From positions 51,570,001 through 51,634,000 of the forward strand of contig OZ022256.1 in assembly GCA_963978905.1 (NCBI GenBank): 64,000 nt of DNA. The letters run 5' to 3'. This DNA is from Trichostrongylus colubriformis (taxonomy: Eukaryota > Nematoda > Chromadorea > Rhabditida > Trichostrongylidae). Shown piece after piece: positions 1 through 11,339 of this stretch (position 1 is its first letter; every line of letters starts with the position of its first letter). The notes below the pieces were generated by a model. The model worked only from the letters and a program-made list of their open reading frames with translations. It made no database searches and was not told where the DNA came from. A program made the position numbers and the translations under genes.

Positions 1-55
1 GGTTCGAGTCGCGTCCGAGACCAAGCTTTTGCCCATAATTCAGCATACTTATAAT
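1..55 (+). repeat. 3' part of a dispersed tRNA-like (SINE-like) repeat
   Basis: The first bases carry a B-box-like GGTTCGAGTC followed by a segment ending in CAGCATAC. Nearly the same arrangement occurs at about 27013-27079 (GGTTCGAATTC and then CCCATAACTCAGCATAC). The match in order and spacing indicates copies of one dispersed element. A B box is typical of pol III promoters in tRNA-derived SINEs. The upstream half lies outside the window, so the SINE reading is an inference. Confidence 0.45.
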
Positions 56-265
56 AGCCCGGAGTATACGATCGATCTCGGGGGCCCCGCCATCCCACGA
101 ACCGCGCCCTCTTACAAGAAAAGACACTGGAACTACTCACTGTTAATAATTGTTGTCACGTTGCATATTTAAACAGAAATACCGAGGAAATCATGAGGTC
201 TATAGAACATGACGAGGATATATGGTAATCTTCACGCGTACTGTATACTTACCATTTAAGGTCAG

Positions 266-405
266 CTTGAAAAGATCTATAACGATATGTTCGAACGGGT
301 GAAGAAGTTGGAAGAAGAAAAATACGACATCAACTTCATCGTCACACAAACCGAAGCCGAAATCAACGAGCTTACCATTGCCGTCAACGACCTACGAGGA
401 AAATT
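266..405 (+). CDS. Troponin I exon a (TnT-binding helix)
   Basis: The exon follows the acceptor ggtcag and opens in phase 0. It encodes a coiled-coil-forming helix and [14 protein letters not shown], and ends at the donor TT|gtaagc. Its last two bases complete a Phe codon with the next exon. Confidence 0.88.
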
Positions 406-2050
406 GTAAGCTCACAGTGTTTTGCTGTTTGTCTGCCTTTTATTCAACTACTTTAAGCAATCATCATCGATGGCCATTAATGCAGCCATTAATGGGATAG
501 CCAGTTTGATTAGAAAACAAGGCATGAGCCCTTTTCAGTAGAACTATTAACAGTAGTAGTAGATCTTGTAATAGCCAGCCTTGCAAGCAAGCTTTGAGCC
601 CCATCCCCACCAGACGCAACATTCTACACGAAAACTTCGTATTCTGGGGTGGGAGTCAACTGGTCGAATTTTCGCGCGGCAGTCCGCGGCGAGTGCGAGT
701 TGTTTGTAGTTTCATCCATTGAAACAGCAACAACCACAACATTTAAGAACTTCCGATGCTTCCAAGCTGCAATCTTTCAAGGTCCCTCACGATACCAGCC
801 CCCTGCATTCTGAGCGGAATTCCAACCGACTGCAGCAAGTCGTGCTGACGGTACCGTGAGTGCGACGCCGCGAAGCGAAAATCGACCAAGTGACCCCCAT
901 CCGCGGAGCTGGAATCCCGACCTACTGAATGTGGACTCCCATAGTTTTTTATTCATGAAAGAAAGTGTACGACGTGAAGCAGGTGTCGGATGACGTATTC
1001 CCGATCTTTCATTTATCACGAATTCCATTCCGGAGATATGGCGCTGAAAGCGCCCTACCGATCTTGCCCCTATTTCTCTAGATATGCAACTTTTTCGTAC
1101 CCCTTCCCCAACACCACTGTAGATTGTCCGCTAGCGTAAGCTGTAGCCACCATTGCACTTGATCAGCTCTTACCGCTCTTGCCACACACCCTCGATCAGA
1201 GTAATTTTTGCTGTCAGTTCCTGCAATTACGGACGATTCTATTTAATCACATACCTATTCTTGGGCCAATCGAGTATGTGCTTTTAAAAAAAGAAATCAG
1301 ATGGTTTATTCACGAGTGTTTTTCAGCGTGAAACCCACTCTCAAGAAGGTTTCCAAGTATGACAATAAATTCAAGAAGATGGCTGAAAACGAGAAGTCTA
1401 AGGTGAGCTAAACAAATTGTTGTATACATATCCACAATTCAATGTAGCAGTTTTACTTCTGTAGCATGGGTTAAAAGTGGATTCATCGAGTAATGAGGCT
1501 AGTAGAGGCATTATCCATGAATGGGTTTTATCGTTGCCACCACTAATCAATAAATTAATTATACATTGATATACAAATCCATGAATTCAAATGAGTTATT
1601 CGTTAAGGGCGAGAAGAAGGCCGACTTTAGAGCAAACCTGAAAGTGGTTAAGAAGGAGACTGCTATTGATGACATCATGGCCAAGGTAATCGATTTGATT
1701 TTGTTTGTATTTTATTGATCTTTGGATCAATCAATATCCAAAGGAGCCTCATGACGGGTATTACAGACGAAGAAGAACACGGACAAGCCAGACTGGTCGA
1801 AGAAGGGTGCCACTGAGGGAGAGAAGGGTGAGAAGAGTGCACCACCAGCGAAGAGTGAAGCAAAACCACCAGCTGAGGAACCTGAAGAGGAAGAAGGTGA
1901 GCTCTTAGGGGAATTGCAGTAATTATGTATTTATGCGTTTGTATCGCTGAAATTTCGACAACTGCACTATACGCCTGCTCTTAAAGTCCTTCAGTATGAC
2001 AACTTTCAGGCGAGGGAGAGGAAGAGGAGGAGGAGGAAGAGGAAGAGTAA
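266..2050 (+). CDS. Troponin I, C-terminal part (5' exons outside window)
   Basis: Five exons (266-405, 1327-1402, 1608-1685, 1767-1896, 2010-2050) join in phase to 154 codons and a TAA stop. The protein begins in a charged helix ([20 protein letters not shown]). It continues through [15 protein letters not shown] and [18 protein letters not shown], the troponin-T/C binding and inhibitory region typical of invertebrate troponin I. It then passes through [19 protein letters not shown] and [12 protein letters not shown], and ends in a Pro/Glu tail closing with an almost pure Glu run, as in nematode troponin I (C. elegans tni-1/unc-27/tni-3/tni-4 family). Known role: it holds the thin filament off in body-wall or pharyngeal muscle until calcium binds troponin C. 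The N-terminal exons are missing because the window starts inside the gene. Which paralogue this is cannot be told from the sequence alone. Confidence 0.93.
1327..1402 (+). CDS. Troponin I exon b (inhibitory region)
   Basis: It is bounded by tttcag and AAG|gtgagc. It encodes [20 protein letters not shown], the Lys-rich actin/TnC-binding inhibitory segment of troponin I. Confidence 0.93.
1608..1685 (+). CDS. Troponin I exon c
   Basis: It encodes [20 protein letters not shown] and then DDIMAK, and ends at AAG|gtaatc. The acceptor is a weak cgttaag, with AAG instead of CAG. The protein match to nematode troponin I supports it, and no better in-frame AG lies nearby. Confidence 0.9.
1767..1896 (+). 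CDS. Troponin I exon d
   Basis: Acceptor ttacag, donor AAG|gtgagc. It encodes [12 protein letters not shown], followed by a Lys/Glu/Pro/Ala-rich linker, which is the usual variable C-terminal extension of nematode troponin I. Confidence 0.9.
2010..2050 (+). CDS. Troponin I terminal exon (Glu-rich tail)
   Basis: The acceptor is actttcag. A Gly codon split with the previous exon is followed by [11 protein letters not shown] and TAA at 2048-2050. The extreme acidic end matches the C-terminus of nematode troponin I. Confidence 0.88.
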
Positions 2051-2284
2051 ATCTGAAATCCAGCCCAACGATCGATCCATCTCGTCTCTTATCATCGACA
2101 TGTTCGTCTCCTGGCTTTCTCCACTTTTTTGGCAAATCCGTTATTGTGTGAGTGTATAAGACGTGGCTCATAATAACATATTCCATTCTCGCCGGCTCTA
2201 GTTGTATATGAAGGCATTTCTGGATAAACATTCAACTTGTGCAAGTCAATATAGTCAGTTGATCAGGAAGTTGAATTTATTCGA

Positions 2285-2290
2285 AATAAA
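2285..2290 (+). terminator. Troponin I polyadenylation signal
   Basis: A consensus AATAAA lies 235 bases after the troponin I stop, with no better hexamer between. It sets a 3' UTR of about 250 bases. Confidence 0.65.
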
Positions 2291-2473
2291 TCAATTTAAA
2301 TTGTCGAACAAAATCAGTCCAACGACTAAAGTAAGCAAGTAAATGGTGTGAAATTGCCGAGATCGACTACGGAAAACAAGAATCAGTGTGGTAATCCAAC
2401 AATATTTTTCTAACCTTTCCTTCATTTTCTCATAAGTTGGAATCTATACAGCCATTCATCAGGAACCCCGCTC

Positions 2474-2639
2474 AAGCCGCGTTCATACTTTGCGCGACAA
2501 GGCGTGGCCGCGTTTACAGGCGGCGAAGCAGAGTTGCACGGGAGAGGTGCAGAGACGACGCGGGCAAAGAAACAGAGTGGCGCAGGCGGAGACTCAAAGA
2601 CACGCAGTCCGGCTCCTCAAAGTATAAACGCGACCTTAA
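2474..2639. mobile_element. GC-rich MITE, family A, copy 1
   Basis: The left end AAGCCGCGTTCATACTTTG is mirrored by the right end CAAAGTATAAACGCGACCTT, giving about 20-bp imperfect terminal inverted repeats. The 120-bp GC-rich interior (GGCGTGGCCGCG and similar) has no coding capacity. The same ends and interior recur at 9953-11503 and 15900-16073, so this is a dispersed non-autonomous DNA element. The superfamily is not established because I see no clean target duplication. Confidence 0.7.
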
Positions 2640-2655
2640 AAATACGCCCCGCCCC

Positions 2656-2697
2656 TGGTAATGGAGCATTGCCTGCAAAGGCAACGCTCCATAACCA
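2656..2697. repeat. Short hairpin next to the MITE
   Basis: An 18-base arm (TGGTAATGGAGCATTGCC) is followed by a 6-base loop TGCAAA and a complementary arm with two mismatches. It sits 17 bases beyond the family A MITE. It may be a fragment of another inverted-repeat element. I see no flanking features of a microRNA gene. Confidence 0.6.
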
Positions 2698-3984
2698 GTG
2701 ACGATCCAATTCACTACCTCCATCCTATGAGCGCGAAATGTGCTTTCAAGTTGGACGTCATCATGGCTACACCGCACACGTTAATCGAGCAACCCTCGAT
2801 CGGTGGAGGGGCATCAGCCAAAAACATAGCCGCACCCAGTTTACCTTCGTTGGCGCTCTGTAAAGGTTATATTGATTGATAAGAGTTAACTTAGCTAAAA
2901 AACGAATAAACTTCTTTTCGTGAACATTTACGTCAAATGCTTCAGTCAAACTAAATAATCCAATCATTCATTCGCTTTTGCCCAAGCCTAGTGAAGGGAT
3001 TCTTTTTTCTCCAGGCTTAAGGTTTATACGCGATAGCAAAAAAAAATTCTTCTCATTAGATACGTTCCTTTGCAACACTCAAGCCGGATTCAGCTGACAC
3101 CATACCCCTTTGCTAGAGAAGAAGACCACAGAGGGGTGTCTTCAGTACCACCAAACCCTCTGCATAGCTCACTTCGTTCTGAATAGAAGAGGAGGATAGC
3201 GATGAGATGGGGAAGAACGAGGACGTCGCAAGGTACTGAGAGAGTGGAAAAGTAATATGGACAAACCGATTCACGACCGCCCTTTCATATTCCCGCCTTC
3301 GATTGCGCGCCTGCGGTTGAATATGCCCGCTAACTCTTCGCCCATAGCGTGATGAGGAATATAGATCCAGCGAAATTTGGATGCACGCGGCATTACCTCT
3401 AATGTGTGTGGCGACTGATCGGTGCTGATCTCTTCATCAGTTACCTTGCTCTAGATCTGCCTAATAACTGTCCGCCAGTCATTTCTAGTGCTATCCTTAG
3501 TCGTTCGCGGAATGATTTCATTGTGGGTAATTCTCAAATTATATGGAGTTCTTTGAGCCTCTTCGGCCTGTCTTCGTCAAATGGCAATTGTGACAATGAC
3601 AACGTTTTCTATTCAACTTAATTCCAAGTTTCCCGGCAACGCTCGTAGTGTACAAATGCTACTAGTAGAATTCACTGATTAAGCAGTAATTATTGCTTGA
3701 CTTGCTTCACTTCTACAAAACACCTTGTTTCCTCGAAATAATTCCATCTCAAGGTTTCACGAGAAATTTGAAATCTTCAGAACAAAATCTACTTTTTCCT
3801 CTTGTTTCTGGCCTCATTCTCTAGCCAACCCCGCACCTTTGCTTCTGCCAGATATGCCACTGGGTACGATTTGAGGGAGGTCTTGTCGATGATGGCTTTC
3901 CTGCTCTGCTCTTAGGTTACTCGTGAACCAGGATCAAGCACTGGTCGAGGAGTTTTCAAGGGGCACTATCGGAGCACTACCGGA

Positions 3985-4165
3985 AGTTAGGGAGAATAGC
4001 TGCTTCAGTACGACCCCGCCCTCCTCTACAGGGATGAAATACGACCTCTTTTTATGCTATTACCTCTACAATACCAGTAACTATTATATTACCGTATTGT
4101 ATAGTTGCACAATGCTCTATTGCTATGTATTTTGTAATAAATGTCCTGTGCAAATAAATCTTTGA
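3985..4165 (+). repeat. Dispersed repeat family D, copy
   Basis: It contains the family hallmark AGTACGACCCC, then a pyrimidine tract, AAATACGACC, CTACAATACCAGTAACT and a TAGTTGCA..ATGCTCTATTGCTATGT segment. The same string of blocks recurs at 7730-7990 (twice) and inverted at 22150-22320. Partial copies lie near 4295-4400, 6690-6750 and 8110-8215. I cannot see terminal repeats, so its class is unknown. Confidence 0.6.
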
Positions 4166-4880
4166 ACGAATTTATAGTTTTTTCCTCAAGGGATTGAAAT
4201 GGTAGACGTCACGACATCGTGAAGGTCGTCAAGTGTTTCAAATTTGCATTTCCGCTCATTTACTTATTGAAAGTTTAGCCCTCTACTGCTTATGGCTGGT
4301 CTCTGCCAGTACGACCCCTCTCCCTTCTTTCCGGTCAAACGCGACGCCTCGGCCCTGTCGGGAGATCCTCGACTCCCGATGTATTGTACCTTGGGTCGCA
4401 TTTTTGAAAATTTCTCGAGGACTTGAGGGTTACTCGACAACCTTTTTATTTTGAACGTTGTTTTGTACCGATTAAGTGATTTATAAAGGTAGTAAAAGTC
4501 AATAACTGATAATCAAGCTCAGTACTGGGTAATAATGCTATTATTATCTATGATTATCGAATGACGCTATGATTATCGAATTGCAACCTTTTCTTTTTTG
4601 AGGAGAAGCTGTGCGTACGTGGATTAGGCAGCGTCGGAGGTGTCGACCAAGAGAGTTCGTATTTTCGTATTTTTTGAAACATTCCCTGTGGCACTAGGCT
4701 TGACCCCGCTCCGCAACCTTAAATTTTAGGTGTACTCCTGATCTTCTTGGAATATAATGCCTGTACTACCGTAGCTGATGCTCTTTATCCTTGATTTGGA
4801 TAGAAGCCGTCTGCATGACTGCTCCCCATTAAAAATCAGATTCTCCTTTGCCTTTTTCCTCATATATAACAAGTTCTTTT

Positions 4881-5011
4881 ACCACACATGATCTTGTCAG
4901 TACCACTGTGTACCACAGACCATGTGAGTTTTTTAAATATCAATAATACCACTTATGATCTTGTCGGTACCACTCTGCATTACAGGCTATGCTTGTTTTT
5001 AAATATTAATT
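4881..5011. repeat. Two-unit tandem repeat, period about 67 bp
   Basis: Two adjacent units begin ACCACACATGATCTTGTCAG and ACCACTTATGATCTTGTCGG and share GTACCACT, TACCACAG/TTACAGG and TTTTAAATAT in the same order. They are diverged direct repeats with no coding potential. Confidence 0.65.
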
Positions 5012-5537
5012 TAACCATTATATGAAGCCATTACAGATTTTATCTTCTGAAAGTTCTATCTTATCGTGTTACGGTGCATTACACACAGATCTTGCCATTT
5101 GCTGCTGTCTATCAATGCCAGTGGCTTGGACCCCGTCATATTACTTTGTAGATATATTGCTTGCAATATTCTTAGATCCCTTTATAGATATCATCAATTA
5201 TCATTCTCGAGGATCGCGTTCAGTGGAAGAAGCAGAGTAAAGTCGTGCTTGTAAAAACTTCGAATTATTTCACTTTGAATGGTCGTAACTTCCTTCAAAC
5301 TCGACCTTATAAGTTAACACTGGCGGTACGGAGTCTGCGAGGTTGCTTCTTTCCAGCGACCTTGAGCTTTACCATAATTCTAGAGAGAAAGAAGTTGTTT
5401 TGAAGGAAGCCAATAGAGAAATTTTTTTTCATTGAAGAGGTTAGAATTCCACGAATCATTGGAAAAATAATCCATTCTGTTCGAAGTATCTCCGGTAGAC
5501 ATCGTCTGCTCTCGAAGGTCCAACGGGATGGCGAATA

Positions 5538-5854
5538 GCGTTGGTCGGCTTCGCTGCGGGACGCGCCATGCATGAGTCATACACATTGGTGATGCAAATT
5601 CTTATCCGGTATATAGTGGCTTGCTAGTACGAGTTTTTGTTCTTTCAAGCGTAGTGAGATATATAAGAAGCCGATTTCAGATAAGTTTTCGTTTTCATCC
5701 CATAGTTTCTTGACTATTTACCCATAGTGTCCGATTCCGCTCTCCACGACTACGGTGGATGACGGAGGTCCCTTTGTCCGTGTTTTCAGGTGCCGACGGA
5801 TCGAAGAAGGACGACTGGCGTTGGCCTTCTTCGTTGTGAGCCGCGCCACGCATG
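5538..5854 (+). repeat. Spaced direct repeat
   Basis: About 37 bases at 5538-5573 (GCGTTGGTCGGCTTCGCTGC, then CGCGCCATGCATG) recur diverged at 5818-5854 (GCGTTGGCCTTCTTCGTTGT, then CGCGCCACGCATG). They are 280 bases apart in the same orientation. The origin is unknown. Confidence 0.5.
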
Positions 5855-6091
5855 GAAGCAGGTTAAAGGGTACACTTTCATCGTGGTTGCCTTGAAATTA
5901 TGTGTGAACCGGTTGCTCAGTATCGACTTCGCACCACAGCATAAGTTAAGCGCAGTTGGTTGCAGAATACCTCTACAGCTTACAATTCCAAGGATCGAGG
6001 GGCCAGCCTAGTCTTTGATTCTGTCTATCTTTTGCGATGTCCATGCCCTCGCTTCTTTACAATATCATCTTATGCACTTATTTTAAAAGCT

Positions 6092-6523
6092 TAAAGGAAT
6101 CGTCCACGGAAAATGACTTTTTGTGTTCCCCATATGTTTATGTTGTATTTGCCTAATGTTGGCCTCACGCAAAATTTCACGCGAAAAAATATGAATCTGA
6201 CTGAGATACAGCACCACAAAGTGCGGTCCAGGTGGGCGGGGCCTCCGTGTAAAAGCCTCGTCCCGTCGTCCGCCGTGCTCGGAGACGCATTGTAGGAACA
6301 GAAGGTTACGTAAACAATCCCACTCTCCGTTCGCAACGGCGGCGGACGACGGGACGAGGCTTTTACACGGAGGCCCCGCCCACCTGGACCGCACTTTGTG
6401 GTGCTGTATCTCAGCCAGATTCACATTTTTCACGTGAAATTTTGCATGAGGCCAACATTAGGCAAATACAACATAAATATATGGGTAACACAAAAACTCA
6501 TTTTCCGTGGACGATTCCTTTAA
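6092..6523. mobile_element. Fold-back (long inverted-repeat) element
   Basis: The left end TTAAAGGAATCGTCCACGGA is exactly reversed at the right end, which closes at CGATTCCTTTAA. The two arms of about 185 bases are near-identical in inverse order; both contain CCTCGTCCCGTCGTCCGCC and AGTGCGGTCCAGGTGGGCGG. They flank a short unmatched centre near 6281-6337. There is no ORF of its own. This is a palindromic non-autonomous DNA element. TTAA may be part of the target site, which is not proven. Confidence 0.8.
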
Positions 6524-7414
6524 GTCTTTCCTCGTTTCCTATTTTTGGGGAGCCGCTTTTTGTACGTTTCGAAACTTTCAGGGGAGGTTGCGTTCAATAT
6601 GAGTTTCTGGTTTGAACCCATTATTCAGTTTTATCGCGTCTCCTCTTCACATTGAACCCTCACCTTGGGAAATCCCGTTGATCACTGCCACCTCAACGAG
6701 TACGACCCCTCCCCCTCCCAGCGGACCAAATGCGATCCCCTCGGCGGAAGCTTGACCCTGGTTGTAATCAGACTTCTGCCAAGTGCTCAATCACACTATT
6801 TTCCTCTTTTCCTCCATGTTTCTCCTTTTGCAAAAACCCCTCCCAAGCAGAAGCTTCTCGTTAGAAGTCAGCACAGGTTCCTTATAAATTCATCATTGCT
6901 ATAGTCCTGCTTCCAGAAAAAAACTTCAGACGAATATATTTTTTCTCAGAGCCTTCCCCTTGCCGACAGAATCTCAGTGGTAGTCAACATCAAGGAGATA
7001 TGCACTTGTTCCCACTTTTGACTAGTCGACACCGCTTTCCCATACAACGTTTGATTTCTTCTGGGAATCGCATAGCCGAAAATGTCCTTCGTACACTGAG
7101 CTTCCCAAATATGGTTCGATAATGCGTCATGCAACCAGAAGCGTCAGATTTCAGGGTTTTTTTTTAAATCGTATGAGGTTTTGAACTCGGCGTGCGGGTG
7201 TCGTGCTAATTAAAAGAAGATGGTCGTGGCATTGGGAGGTTGGGGAAGGGAGGGGGGGGAGGATAGGGGTTCTTTGATAGATTTTCAGGCGGTGATGGCC
7301 ATAGTTCTGTTGTAGGGCGTACTCAATAAGCGTGAAGCAGCTGAGCGGCTGATACATGTGGAGCATTCTGCGTAATTATTATCATTACAATACTGAGGCC
7401 GCGCCAGTCTTCGT

Positions 7415-7520
7415 GAATTTTGCTATTTCGCGGTTTTTCTATTTTGCGATCTTGCGATTCTGCGGTATCGCACTTCGCCAGCGATTCTACGACCTTCACA
7501 TTTTGCAGTTTTGCAGACTA
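7415..7520. repeat. GCGATTTTGC-type dispersed repeat (family E), copy
   Basis: The segment is built of short words such as TTTTGCGATCTTGCGATTCTGCGG and TCGCACTTCGC. Related stretches lie near 14625-14750, 15755-15850, 18775-18915, 23075-23160, 24285-24350 and 24630-24770. Most pair a TTTTGCG-rich left part with a CGCAAAATCGC-like right part, which suggests small degenerate inverted-repeat elements. Confidence 0.5.
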
Positions 7521-7729
7521 CACCCGTGAAATTGCAAATTCTGATGGCGATGTACTCACTGCATATTTTATCCATCATCCTAGCATAATCACTTGCCCCT
7601 CATCCCCCTTCCCCTGTCCTTGGAATGGATGTTACCGGTGAAGCATTAGATCATAAGTCTACAAGAGCTCCATCTACTACTAAGATGAACGTAACTTGTG
7701 ACCGGAGCACTCCCAGGTATCGAGGAAAC

Positions 7730-7990
7730 TAGCCGTTTCAACCCCCCCCCCCCTTTACGGCGACCAAATACGACCCCCTTTTTTGACCCCTACAATACCA
7801 GAAACTGCTGTCGGAGCATAGCTGCAATGTGTTCTGTTCCTTTGAATCCTTTTGAAGCCAACAGATAGCCCTTCAATACGACCCCCCTCCCTCTAGGCGA
7901 CCAAATACTACCCCCTTTTTGGTCTCTTCAGTACCAGTAACTGTTGCCGGATTGCATAGTTGCAATGTGTTCCATTGCTATATGTCTTTT
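7730..7990 (+). repeat. Dispersed repeat family D, two tandem copies
   Basis: Two successive copies of the block set (pyrimidine tract, GGCGACCAAATAC, ACCCCC, CAGTACCAGTAACTG or CAATACCAGAAACTG, GCATAGTTGCAATGTGTTC) lie head to tail. This is the most complete example of the family in the window. Confidence 0.65.
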
Positions 7991-8819
7991 CCTGAAGCAA
8001 AAAAGATATTTATTTTACATTACGTCACACGAATTTGCGGTGAAATGCCCTTTGCTTCGCATCTTTTCATTAAATTTTAGATTTTACTACTTACTGCTGA
8101 CCTCTATTTGTAAAGGTGAGACCCCTCACCCTATTATCTGGTCAAATACGACCCCCCTGTCCAGGAATCCTCGACTCTCAGTGTACCCTCCATGTGACTC
8201 ATGAGGTCCCTCTTTGCTTAATGGGTTCCTTTTCTGTCTGCTGCATGAGCCGGGCCTCGGACTCTGATTGTTCACGTCATCTTGAAGTCACCGTGGGCGC
8301 GATAAACACCTGCCTACAGCAGAAATGCCACTACAATTAGGATATAAATGAGGCAAACGTAAACTTCGATGCTCTGCACTATTTCAGATCGAAAAGCTGA
8401 CATCTACTGCTATTCAAAGTCTGCAAAGACGTTTGTCACTAATGCATTGATAAAAACTTTCTCTTTGAATTGCTGGTGAACAATTACAATGCAAAGTTTC
8501 TGCTTCTGCTATAACAATTATGCAAATTTTCATATCAAAGTATATCTTTCAGCTGCAGTTCTGGAGATTTTAATCGTACTTTTCGATGTATTGTTCCTAG
8601 AAATGTCTAGGTGGCTACAAACACTGACTTGCACTTCATCGAATGGCCGCAACAATTCATCTGATGGATTAATCGCGCCCATTTTTCACAACAACTGTGA
8701 ATGGAAGCCGGATGCGTGGCGCATCTTAAGAAGGGGTCGATCTACGGTATACCTCAGCGTGTTTGCTACTTAAAAGAATCTTGTGGAGGCTATGCACTAT
8801 CTCAGGTGCTACGTTTAAA

Positions 8820-8846
8820 CTATTTATTTATTTATTTATTTATTTA
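8820..8846. repeat. TTTA microsatellite
   Basis: Six to seven uninterrupted TTTA units lie in an AT-rich stretch. Confidence 0.85.
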
Positions 8847-9972
8847 AATTGATTAAATTATCGCTTTGAGCATTCTGAGTTGGCACGATCCTTCTTCGAT
8901 CGCTTTGGTGATACGGTCCAACTCCAGAAGAAGTGCCGTCGCAGCGCTACTACAAAAAGTGGCTGAGTGGTGGAGATAGAGGGGGGGGGGGGAGAGACGA
9001 ATGTGCAATTGCTGAGAATCCCAAAAATTTGACATAATCCTATTTTCGCTCCGATCCTTCAGCCTTCTCACTTTCGGTACGTTCTCGCCTTGGAGTATGC
9101 TGCGCTTCCTCCCCCCTAAGCGAATACGGATTTTACCAGAAAATTCCTCGTTTCACACTTAAAATCTGACTGCTATTTTCCCTAAATAAAAGTCATCCTG
9201 CGACCTGATTTTGTTGTAAGCCTTATCTCAGCATTTCCGCAATCTCCTGCTATTTGACTTGTGACGCAGAGCTGTTAAATATTAATAAATTGAATAAAGT
9301 AACGTTATATGACGTCAGCCATAAGTTACCGCTCTCAGGCAGCTGTGCTATGCTGTGACTGTGGACCTGAACCATTTCCCTTCCTCTGGAATACAACGCC
9401 TCTAGAATTCAGTTTCAAAACAAAGTTCGTTGCAGGTACATGAGGAATTGCCTATTTATATATTTTTTGTGTAATTAAATCAACAACTTTCAATTGCTGA
9501 CTTACTGATGATATAACGTATATCAATTTCTAATTAATATTATTCTATTTTTGTTCGGTATTTATTTATTAATCTATTTTTATTCGGTATTCACTGATGA
9601 TATTACGTAAATCAATTTATAATTGTTATTAATCTGTTTTTATTCGGTACTTTCCATTTCTATTCTCTTTAATGACAAATATTGTTCACAAATTCCCACA
9701 TAATTATGCATTGACTAAATAAGCTGTAGCTGCTTAGCTATATTTATACAAATTGTTGTACCTATAACTAATGCGAAAAGGTTTACAGTGCGTCTGACTG
9801 TTGATATTTCATCGCCAAGTGTGAGTGCTGCTTCTCATGCTTTCAGGAGGAGTCAGTATCCGTCTTATGCATAACAAAACGGCAAAAGTTTGCCGATTCA
9901 TCCTAAATCTGTAGCTCTCCATATCACGAGTGACAATCCCTTGGCTTCCCTCATAAGTCCGCGTTCATATTA

Positions 9973-10636
9973 TTAGGTTGGCAACTAACTAAGGTTGGAT
10001 TTTTAATTGCGGATTTTTAAATACTGCTTTTTCCCTCCAAACTGCTTTCCAGCAATCTCTTCTGTACATACACATGTAGTATAATTCCACACGCATCTAT
10101 AGGTATTATTGTCTTCCATCTCCCGGATAACCCTTTTCGGCAAAATAAACATATCAACGGTCAACTTCATTTTCAATACAGAAATTATAAAAGGATTTTT
10201 CTTTGAATGGCGTTAGACAGGGAAAGGAAAAGGTGATAATCCGATGGAGCAAGATCAGGGCTATAAGGTGGATGGGGCAGCAATTTTTATCCAAGCTCGA
10301 GAATTTTTTGGCAAGTCATTTTTCAATAGTGGTAAAAAAATTTTTTAATTTTTTTTCAACAAATTCTCGAGCTTGGATAAAAATTGCTGCCTCATAGTCC
10401 TAATCTTTCTCCATCGGATTATCACCTTTCCCTTTCCCTGTCTAATGCCATTCAAAGAAAAAAAATTGGAATCGAAAATGAGGTGACTTTTGATATTTTT
10501 AATTTGCCGAAAAGGGTTATCCGGGAGATGGAAGACAAGATGCGTGTGGACTTGTACTACATATATTTTTGTAGAAAACAATTTTGAGGGAAAAAGCAGT
10601 ATTTAAAAATCTGCAATTACTTAGTTGCCAACCTAA
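9973..10636. mobile_element. Palindromic mariner remnant 1
   Basis: The ends TTAGGTTGGCAACTAA and TTAGTTGCCAACCTAA are perfect inverted repeats, and TA stands at both flanks (9971-9972 and 10637-10638), as expected for Tc1/mariner. Each arm, read towards the tip, encodes a degraded C-terminal transposase piece. It is recognisable as PHPPYSPDLAPSDYHLFLSL-like sequence (right arm about 10380-10440, left arm inverted about 10215-10280) and includes the third catalytic Asp region of the DD34D family. The interior is therefore two inverted copies of a transposase 3' end with the N-terminal part lost. It cannot make a transposase. The tip resembles hookworm bandit-like mariner ends, from memory. 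Confidence 0.85.
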
Positions 10637-10638
10637 TA

Positions 10639-11339
10639 GGTGTATGCAGAATAAATGGCCAAAACATAACTGGCCGTAACTTCGCTCAGACACAACTTTA
10701 TTTGTCGAAATAAAAACCATTCGAATCCACAGAATTTCGCCAACGATCTGGTAACGAAAATATGCAATTATGATAAAATTCTGGATCGCGAAAATTAATT
10801 AGGTCAATGATGGTTTTGTCAACATGTATAGTATCGGCGAATTTTTTCTGACGCAGGTTTGCATCGAGAACCCGGAAAACGTGGTATTCCGTCAGGCGTA
10901 GGTCTGGGGAGTAAGGGGGTGAGGTAGAGTCTCGATGCCTAACTGTATCAGTTTTTGCCGGGTGACTTGCGAAGTGTGGGGTTTTGCGATGTTTTGCGCA
11001 GCTGGCAAAAACTGATGCAGTTAGGCATCGAGACTCTCCCTCACCCCCTTATTCCCCAGACCTATCCCCAACGGATTACCACTTTTCGGATCCTCGATGC
11101 AAACCTGCGTCAAAAAAAAAATTCGCCAAAAATACTATGCATGTTGAAAATGCCATCGAATGAAAATGTTGAAAATGACTTTATTAATCGCGGTCCAGAA
11201 TTTTATCATGATGGCACATTTTTTTGCCAGATCCTTAGCGAAATTATGTGGATTCGAATGGTTTTTATTTTGACAAATAAAGTTGTGTCTGAGCGAAGTT
11301 ATGGCCAGTTATGTTTTGGCCATTTATTCTGCATTCACC
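10639..11339. mobile_element. Palindromic mariner remnant 2, abutting remnant 1
   Basis: The ends GGTGTATGCAGAATAAATGG and CCATTTATTCTGCATTCACC are inverted repeats with TA at both flanks (10637-10638 and 11340-11341). Both arms carry the same mariner transposase C-terminal piece (LPHP, then about SPDLSPTDYHFFR with small indels, then LDANLRQKK). The family differs from remnant 1. It shares a single TA dinucleotide with remnant 1, so the two elements sit back to back with no other sequence between. Confidence 0.85.

Larger units (their letters stand above)
2700..9950. other. Intergenic stretch, no gene recognised; repeat debris
   Basis: No ORF here has a recognisable domain or a convincing exon structure. 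What can be supported is listed separately: family D repeat copies near 4.0, 4.3, 6.7, 7.7-8.0 and 8.1 kb, a two-copy tandem repeat at 4.9 kb, a paired direct repeat at 5.5/5.8 kb, the fold-back element at 6.1-6.5 kb and a TTTA microsatellite at 8.8 kb. The remainder looks like ordinary AT-rich intergenic sequence. Confidence 0.6.

Noticed and set aside
4881..5011. A CRISPR-like array.
   Set aside because: There are only two diverged tandem units without spacers, in a eukaryotic genome.
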